Shown here piece after piece: positions 26,091-30,228 of a DNA stretch of 30,228 nucleotides. The notes beneath the pieces were generated by a model. That model saw only the letters and a program-made list of their open reading frames with translations, had not been told where the DNA came from and made no database searches. Origin of the DNA: CAYMFD01 sp964389475 (GTDB lineage Bacteria > Bacteroidota > Bacteroidia > Chitinophagales > Saprospiraceae); the NCBI GenBank assembly GCA_964389475.1, contig CAYMFD010000036.1, positions 1-30,228 on the forward strand, read 5' to 3'. Position 1 is the first letter of the stretch. Each line of letters starts with the position of its first letter. The translations under genes were made by a program, and so were the position numbers.

Positions 26091-26891
26091 CTATACGCCA
26101 CTAAATGCACTAAAGCCACCATCTACTGGGATGATGGTCCCTGTCACGAATCGAGAGGCGTCGCTGCATAGCCATACCATCGTTCCTACTAGCTCCTCTG
26201 CATCACCAAATCGTCCCATAGGGGTCTGCGATATGATGGTATGGCCACGGGCGGTGAGGCTGCCATCTTCTTCTAATAGCAAGCGCCGATTTTGCTCGCC
26301 GATAAAGAAGCCTGGAGCAATCGCATTGACTCTGAAGCTTTCGCCATGCTTGGACGCCAACTCCACAGACAGCCACTTAGTAAAGTTGTCAATCGCAGCT
26401 TTGCTAGCAGAGTAGCCGACCACTCTGGTAAGTGGTTGCTGGGCTGACATTGAGGAGATATTGATGATATGTCCATGTCCTTGCTGTATCATGATTTTGG
26501 ACACCACACTGGCAGGTATCATAGTCCCTTGTACATTGAGCTGCATGACCTTATTGAGGTGTTCGATCTCGATGTCGTGGTAGTTCTGATCAGGCCCTAT
26601 GGTGGCACCCGACATATTGCCTCCAGCAGCATTGATCAAGATGTCGATACGGCCATGATCATTGACGATAGTCTCCATCACTTTTTCGAATGCGTCTTTG
26701 TCTAAAACATCACAGGGGTAGGCTGCATGTTTGCCCTGCGGTAGGGTAGACACCACTTGTCTCGCGGCGTCGATATTACGATCTAGACTGATGATGGTAG
26801 CTCCCATAGAGGCCAGGCCGGTAGACATGACCGATGCTAAAGCTCCGCCTCCACCAGTGATAGCAATTACTTTCTTGGATAGTGTGAACAT
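26091..26891 (-). CDS. SDR oxidoreductase, probable fructuronate reductase
   Basis: The 266-residue protein is a short-chain dehydrogenase with the nucleotide loop TGGGGALAS (residues 12-20, a GGxGxLxS-like variant), NAAGG (87-91), Ser in INISSMSA and Y160/K164 in YSASK. The segment NAIAPGFFIGEQNRRLL and the end IIPVDGGFSAFSGV are what I recall from SDRs adjacent to uxuA in Bacteroidota and Firmicutes. It would reduce D-fructuronate to D-mannonate, replacing the unrelated long-chain UxuB of E. coli. Function rests on the uxuA neighbour and the overall match; a different uronate substrate remains possible. It is the first gene of the operon. Confidence 0.85.
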   Translation of the reverse strand: MFTLSKKVIAITGGGGALASVMSTGLASMGATIISLDRNIDAARQVVSTLPQGKHAAYPCDVLDKDAFEKVMETIVNDHGRIDILINAAGGNMSGATIGPDQNYHDIEIEHLNKVMQLNVQGTMIPASVVSKIMIQQGHGHIINISSMSAQQPLTRVVGYSASKAAIDNFTKWLSVELASKHGESFRVNAIAPGFFIGEQNRRLLLEEDGSLTARGHTIISQTPMGRFGDAEELVGTMVWLCSDASRFVTGTIIPVDGGFSAFSGV

Positions 26892-27070
26892 TGGGTATGT
26901 GTTTCTTTTACAGAGTAGAGCCTACAAGGTACGACATCGCTTAGGAGATAAAGTCTACGGTGTCTCAATTTATACCATTAAGCTACTATTGGTGGACCTT
27001 TTTCTTACTTAGTAGATCCGGCAACACAGAACCAAAAGTCTAAAGTGAAGGCAGAACATGGACTACCTAA
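26892..27070. other. Intergenic region upstream of the SDR-uxuA operon
   Basis: No gene is evident. The minus-strand promoter of the SDR-uxuA pair should lie here; the best -7-like string is TACCTTGT (about 26917-26924), a 6/8 match only. No clear -33 element or operator was recognised. Confidence 0.3.
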
Positions 27071-27071
27071 C

Positions 27072-27108
27072 AAAAAAAGCACCTTCCGATTATCGAAAAG
27101 TGCTTTTT
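27072..27108 (-). terminator. Terminator downstream of the outer-membrane protein gene
   Basis: AAAAAGCAC (27074-27082) pairs with GTGCTTTTT (27100-27108) around a 17-base loop with some inner pairing (CGA/TCG). On the minus strand the stem is followed by a run of seven T. It lies about 40 bases past the stop of the beta-barrel protein gene. Confidence 0.8.
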
Positions 27109-27146
27109 GTATCTTTAATAGGATAATGTAGTATACCTATACTCGA

Positions 27147-27884
27147 TTAAAACATCATGAACTTGCTACGAGCACCGCACTGAGCAACACCGACGTAGCC
27201 TATACCGAAGTTAGCCTCAAATACGATACCGACGAAAATTGGGTGGTCGCTACCACCATCGCCTATCGTACCGTTATCCGTCGTGTAGATCGCACCGCTA
27301 AGGTTGTATCCTTCTGGCGCATCTTCGTTGACGTAGTTGGTGATACCATACTCAAATCGTAGTCCTAACGTCGCACTAAATGCTCCCTCAGTACCGAGTA
27401 CGTAAGCACCAAAGCCCAGAGCAGCACCGATGTTAGTTGATGCGTAGTTAGGCGTAGCGTTACCACCACGTCCATCAGTCGCCTCTTCTAAGAACGATAC
27501 CTTAGGCCCGATCTCAAAGTATCCTAGATTTTTGGCATTGCGAAACAAGGCGTAGACATCAAGTGACTGCCATGTCGCTTCTCCATTGGTAAGGCCGCCA
27601 TCGTACTCGTAAGTAGTGCCGAACTGGTTGTACATCGCCTCTAGCGATAGGCCAGAGTATGCTTTGTTGATCCCGATACGACCCCCTATACCGAATGAAT
27701 TGGTCAGTGCTAGATCGTAGTCTACGAGGGGATTGTCGGCAATTGAGCTGTTAAACATGGCTCCTGCTCCTCCCATGACACGTAGTCCAGCGTCGAACCA
27801 TACGATTTGTTTCTGTGCTGATAGGGCAGTGGTAATGCACACGCTAAGTGCTGCGGCCATTATTAGGGATTGCAACTTCTTCAT
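27147..27884 (-). CDS. Outer-membrane beta-barrel protein
   Basis: The 245-residue protein has a Bacteroidota signal peptide (MKKLQSLIMAAALSVCITTALSAQ). Alternating hydrophobic/aromatic beta strands follow (GLRVMGGAGAMFN, FGIGGRIGINKAYSGLSLEA, GYFEIGPKVSFLEEA, GAALGFGAYVLG, SATLGLRFEYGITNYV), as in porin-like small barrels. It ends in Phe, as barrel proteins do, although the last residues CGARSKFMMF follow a possible final strand and are unusual. No ligand-specific motif was recognised. It stands alone, with its own terminator and about 68 bases upstream before the rhodanese gene. Confidence 0.8.
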   Translation of the reverse strand: MKKLQSLIMAAALSVCITTALSAQKQIVWFDAGLRVMGGAGAMFNSSIADNPLVDYDLALTNSFGIGGRIGINKAYSGLSLEAMYNQFGTTYEYDGGLTNGEATWQSLDVYALFRNAKNLGYFEIGPKVSFLEEATDGRGGNATPNYASTNIGAALGFGAYVLGTEGAFSATLGLRFEYGITNYVNEDAPEGYNLSGAIYTTDNGTIGDGGSDHPIFVGIVFEANFGIGYVGVAQCGARSKFMMF

Positions 27885-27921
27885 GTTGTTAGTCTTGTTA
27901 ATTATGTAAGGTTGTTTATAT

Positions 27922-27948
27922 ATAGCGAAGATATTAATATCTCGCTAT
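27922..27948. repeat. Perfect inverted repeat with one-base bulge
   Basis: ATAGCGA (27922-27928) and TCGCTAT (27942-27948) flank the 12-bp palindrome GATATTAATATC (27930-27941), with only A27929 unpaired. It lies between the rhodanese stop and the start of the barrel protein, both minus. It may end the rhodanese transcript, though a T-tract is weak (TATATATAA), or be an operator for the barrel gene. Confidence 0.7.
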
Positions 27949-27952
27949 CTCC

Positions 27953-28378
27953 CTAGTTTTTGCTGCTTTGAGCTTTGGCAATAGAATCATACCCATCATC
28001 ACAATTATACACAGCATCGAAGTTTAGCTTCTTCATCATAGCCGCGGCTTGCGATGATCTAGACCCTGAGCGACAGTAGACTAGGTAAGGAACCGTCTTC
28101 TCTAGGGTGGCGAGTTCTTTTTCGAAGTCATCACTGTGAAAGTCAATCTCTCGGGCCTGATCTAGCTTGCCTAGCGTCGTTTCTGCAGGTGTTCGTACAT
28201 CAAGAACGACAATCTCTGGATTCTTGGTAATCATAGCGACTGCAGTCACAGCATTGACGTCTAGATGGTCGCCTTTTTTCCACTTGGCGCTGGTATCTTC
28301 CTGGCAGCCGCTCAGTAAAACTAGGCCTATGCCTAAAAGCGCAAGGACGGAGAGTGTGTAAGTTTTCATATTTCGCAT
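27953..28378 (-). CDS. Rhodanese-domain lipoprotein
   Basis: The 141-residue protein has a lipoprotein signal with LLSGC (lipid Cys 25) followed by Gln-Glu-Asp, acidic residues that in this phylum can direct lipoproteins to the cell surface. The rhodanese fold covers about residues 40-135, with VVLDVRTPAE and the catalytic loop YCRSGSRSS (Cys 102). It could transfer sulfane sulfur or act in periplasmic redox chemistry; the substrate is unknown. An ATG at 28369 (MKTYTL) is an alternative start. The divergent gene begins only 12 bases away. Confidence 0.9.
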   Translation of the reverse strand: MRNMKTYTLSVLALLGIGLVLLSGCQEDTSAKWKKGDHLDVNAVTAVAMITKNPEIVVLDVRTPAETTLGKLDQAREIDFHSDDFEKELATLEKTVPYLVYCRSGSRSSQAAAMMKKLNFDAVYNCDDGYDSIAKAQSSKN

Positions 28379-28385
28379 ACTTTTG
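28355..28385 (+). promoter_or_regulatory. Promoter of the secreted unknown protein
   Basis: TACTTTTG (28378-28385) matches TAnnTTTG exactly, with TGTG (28355-28358) 19 bases upstream, close to the -33 TTTG element. It ends five bases before the ATG at 28391, so the RNA would start at or next to the start codon. The box overlaps the start codon of the divergent rhodanese gene. Confidence 0.5.
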
Positions 28386-28390
28386 GGTTA

Positions 28391-28921
28391 ATGGGACAAA
28401 TAAACCTTAGGATCATAATACTGCTACTACTTGTGCAGATGACCTCCTTAGTGGATGCACAAATCTTACCAAAGTTTATAGAAGCCGAGCTGAGGCAGGC
28501 AGGTATCGAGTATTTCGACCAGTCTGTTAATGGCTATAGTTTCAATGGCGATACTGGTCACGCCTGGTATAGTTACGACTATCGGATCAATAACTCCTAC
28601 CAGGACGTTACTGTACGTGTAGAGCTAGCAGGGGAGGATAGGGCCTTTGATATGGCGGAGACGATCAAGTCTGTCGCCTACGAATCAAGGCATGTGCCTA
28701 TCCGTGTTGCTGGTCCTAAGAGCCTACTCGCCCGTAAATATGGGGTAGAACAGGTATGGGTGGCGGACTTCGTGCCGAGAGCCTTTTTTCGTCGATCGAG
28801 GTGCAGGCTGGTATACTTCTATACAGACCTAGGAGCCCTCGTCCGCATAGGTTACTTCTACAATAGTGACTTTCCTACAGAGCAGATCCTGCGTTGTAAG
28901 CAATATAGATCGCTTCAGTAG
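28391..28921 (+). CDS. Secreted protein of unknown function
   Basis: The 176-residue protein has a signal peptide (MGQINLRIIILLLLVQMTSLVDA, cleaved near DAQ). I do not recognise the family. The mature part is mixed alpha/beta with many aromatic residues (AWYSYDYRINNSYQDVTVRVEL, split here: AWYSYDYRINNS) and a basic stretch FVPRAFFRRSRCR. Two cysteines (in RRSRCR and LRCKQ) could form a disulfide. There is no lipobox and no sorting domain, so it is probably periplasmic. It lies between a divergent rhodanese lipoprotein and tpiA (71 bases downstream), and neither suggests a role. Confidence 0.72.
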   Translation: MGQINLRIIILLLLVQMTSLVDAQILPKFIEAELRQAGIEYFDQSVNGYSFNGDTGHAWYSYDYRINNSYQDVTVRVELAGEDRAFDMAETIKSVAYESRHVPIRVAGPKSLLARKYGVEQVWVADFVPRAFFRRSRCRLVYFYTDLGALVRIGYFYNSDFPTEQILRCKQYRSLQ

Positions 28922-28992
28922 GTAGTTTTTACTAGCTTCGCCCAAGCTTAGAATATTTTATTCTACACCCATTTTAAATCAAAAAGACAACT

Positions 28993-29748
28993 ATGGCACG
29001 ACCACAAATAGCATCTGGTAACTGGAAGATGAATCTCTTATCACAGCCAGCTCATGACCTCGCAACAGCAATAGCTGCAGTAGACGTGCCGACAGATGTC
29101 ACTGTCATCATGGGTGTACCTAGCATACACATCGTCGGCGCCGTAGCAGCAGTAGCTGATAATCCGCGAGTGCATGTAGCAGCGCAGAATTGTCATCAGG
29201 CAGTAAGTGGTGCTTACACGGGCGAGCTCAGCGCAGAGATGTGCAAGGATGCCGGATGCGACTATGTCATACTCGGTCATAGTGAGCGGAGACAGTACTT
29301 CGATGAGGGTGATGCCCTACTTGCTGCTAAGACCGATACCGCCTTAGCTGCTGGACTCAATGTGATCTTTTGTGTGGGCGAACCATTAGCCATACGTCAG
29401 GCAGGTACGCATGTAGAGCATGTTTCTGCACAGATCGAGGCAGGACTCTTTCATCTCACGGCAGAACAGATGGCGGATATCGTTATCGCATATGAGCCGA
29501 TATGGGCGATAGGTACAGGTGAGACGGCCTCACCAGCACAAGCGCAAGATATGCACAAGGCACTGAGAGCATTGCTCGCTAGTAAGTATGGTGATACTGT
29601 CGCTGACAATGTGGCGATCCTTTACGGAGGTAGTGTCAAACCGGCTAATGCCCAGGAGATATTCTCTCAGCCAGATGTCGATGGTGGCCTTGTGGGTGGA
29701 GCTAGCCTTAAGGCAGATAGCTTCGAAGCTATCATAAAGAGCTTCTAG
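28993..29748 (+). CDS. tpiA: Triosephosphate isomerase
   Basis: The 251-residue protein is a complete TIM barrel with GNWKMN (N10, K12), the catalytic His in LGHSERR (H96) and catalytic Glu in AYEPIWAIGTG (E168), and the phosphate loop LYGGSVKPAN plus GLVGGASL. It interconverts dihydroxyacetone phosphate and glyceraldehyde 3-phosphate in glycolysis and gluconeogenesis. The start is preceded by an A-rich leader (AAAAAGACAACT). It converges with the amidase gene, 14 bases apart. Nearly certain. Confidence 0.98.
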   Translation: MARPQIASGNWKMNLLSQPAHDLATAIAAVDVPTDVTVIMGVPSIHIVGAVAAVADNPRVHVAAQNCHQAVSGAYTGELSAEMCKDAGCDYVILGHSERRQYFDEGDALLAAKTDTALAAGLNVIFCVGEPLAIRQAGTHVEHVSAQIEAGLFHLTAEQMADIVIAYEPIWAIGTGETASPAQAQDMHKALRALLASKYGDTVADNVAILYGGSVKPANAQEIFSQPDVDGGLVGGASLKADSFEAIIKSF

Positions 29749-29762
29749 TAGAGCAGGAACCC

Positions 29763-30228
29763 CTACATCTCTACACCAGTCAATCCCTCAAATAGCCAGT
29801 TGGCCAGGGCTTGACGGTTGCTTTCGGGTAGGAGACGGCGATGGTCGTTCTTGTTGCGGATATTGGCCAGCTCTACGAATACAGTCGGCGTAGATGTAGC
29901 TCTGAGCATGTGTAGGTTACGATGCTTGACGGTGCCCTTGTAGCCGCGTCCTTTCTGGTACTTGTCGTACTTACGCTTAAATACGTCTTGCATGGTCTTA
30001 GCCATATTACGACCAGTCTTGCTCTTTTCGTGGTAGTAGAAGAATACGTCCTGCTCATGAGACTTGCTCCTACTATCGACGTGGATCACGATAGCCCGCT
30101 GGTGCTGTATGCCATTGGCCTTGTACTTTTTGTATAGGTGGTTGATGGCACCAGCCCTCTGGTAGAGCCTCTTCTTATTGTTTAAAGGGATGGTCTTGCC
30201 ACCGGTCAGCACTTCGTCTTTGTCACAC
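29763..30228 (-). CDS. N-acetylmuramoyl-L-alanine amidase, C-terminal part (runs off window)
   Basis: The minus frame is open to the right edge: codons before the GTG at 30212 (CDKDEV in frame) continue upstream, so the start is outside the window. The 155 visible residues match the C-terminal two-thirds of an Amidase_3 catalytic domain. VIHVDSRSKSHEQDVFFYY is the zinc His region, and a long helix and RNLHMLRATSTPTVFVELA lead to ELANIRNKND, where the Glu is catalytic. The enzyme cleaves the amide bond between MurNAc and the stem peptide in the cell wall. HVDS in place of the more usual HxNA/HADS is a minor variant. An upstream signal peptide or cell-wall binding domain cannot be seen. Confidence 0.82.
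   Translation of the reverse strand, partial: CDKDEVLTGGKTIPLNNKKRLYQRAGAINHLYKKYKANGIQHQRAIVIHVDSRSKSHEQDVFFYYHEKSKTGRNMAKTMQDVFKRKYDKYQKGRGYKGTVKHRNLHMLRATSTPTVFVELANIRNKNDHRRLLPESNRQALANWLFEGLTGVEM

Noticed and set aside
29041..29280. Minus-strand frame inside tpiA
   Set aside because: Entirely antisense to a complete triosephosphate isomerase with intact active site.

Overview
The window looks like a chromosomal piece of a Bacteroidota bacterium, probably a Saprospira/Lewinella-like environmental (perhaps marine) lineage. The evidence is an FG-GAP protein with a type IX secretion C-terminal domain, many lipoproteins, A-rich rather than Shine-Dalgarno leaders, promoter-like boxes close to the Bacteroidota TAnnTTTG element, a DUF4861 lipoprotein, and an HxH...E/H KduI. 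GC is near 50 % over most of the window and visibly lower in the first ~0.75 kb. The phylum call is fairly safe; the genus is a guess.

Layout. 1-721: N-terminal part of a secreted repeat/adhesin-like protein running off the left edge. 990-2635: hipBA toxin-antitoxin pair. 2793-6274: three-gene propionyl-CoA carboxylase operon (BCCP, biotin carboxylase, carboxyltransferase). 6328-8586: FG-GAP repeat protein with T9SS tail. 8632-13250: five plus-strand genes: an NhaC-type antiporter with an extra N-terminal exported domain, MscS, a Crp/Fnr regulator, arsenite methyltransferase ArsM, and a tiny Cys-Cys membrane protein resembling MerT.

13265-26891 is a uronic-acid catabolic island. A seven-gene minus-strand operon (GH88, GH2, DUF4861 lipoprotein, UxaC, TRAP DctP-DctQ-DctM), tightly spaced and often overlapping, releases, imports and isomerises uronates. 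A VapC/DUF6364 toxin-antitoxin pair lies upstream of it. Then come kduD-kduI on plus and, convergent across a bidirectional terminator, uxuA plus a fructuronate-reductase-like SDR on minus. Unsaturated uronate (GH88 product) goes through KduI and KduD, and glucuronate goes through UxaC, the SDR and UxuA; both end at 2-keto-3-deoxygluconate (KDG). No SusC/SusD pair, polysaccharide lyase, KDG kinase, KDG-phosphate aldolase or dedicated regulator is present here, so the window is the downstream half of a uronan pathway using a TRAP importer.

27147-30228 holds ordinary genes: an outer-membrane beta-barrel protein, a rhodanese lipoprotein, a divergently transcribed secreted unknown, triosephosphate isomerase, and the C-terminal part of an N-acetylmuramoyl-L-alanine amidase cut by the right edge. 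I saw no tRNA, rRNA, CRISPR array, IS element or attachment site.
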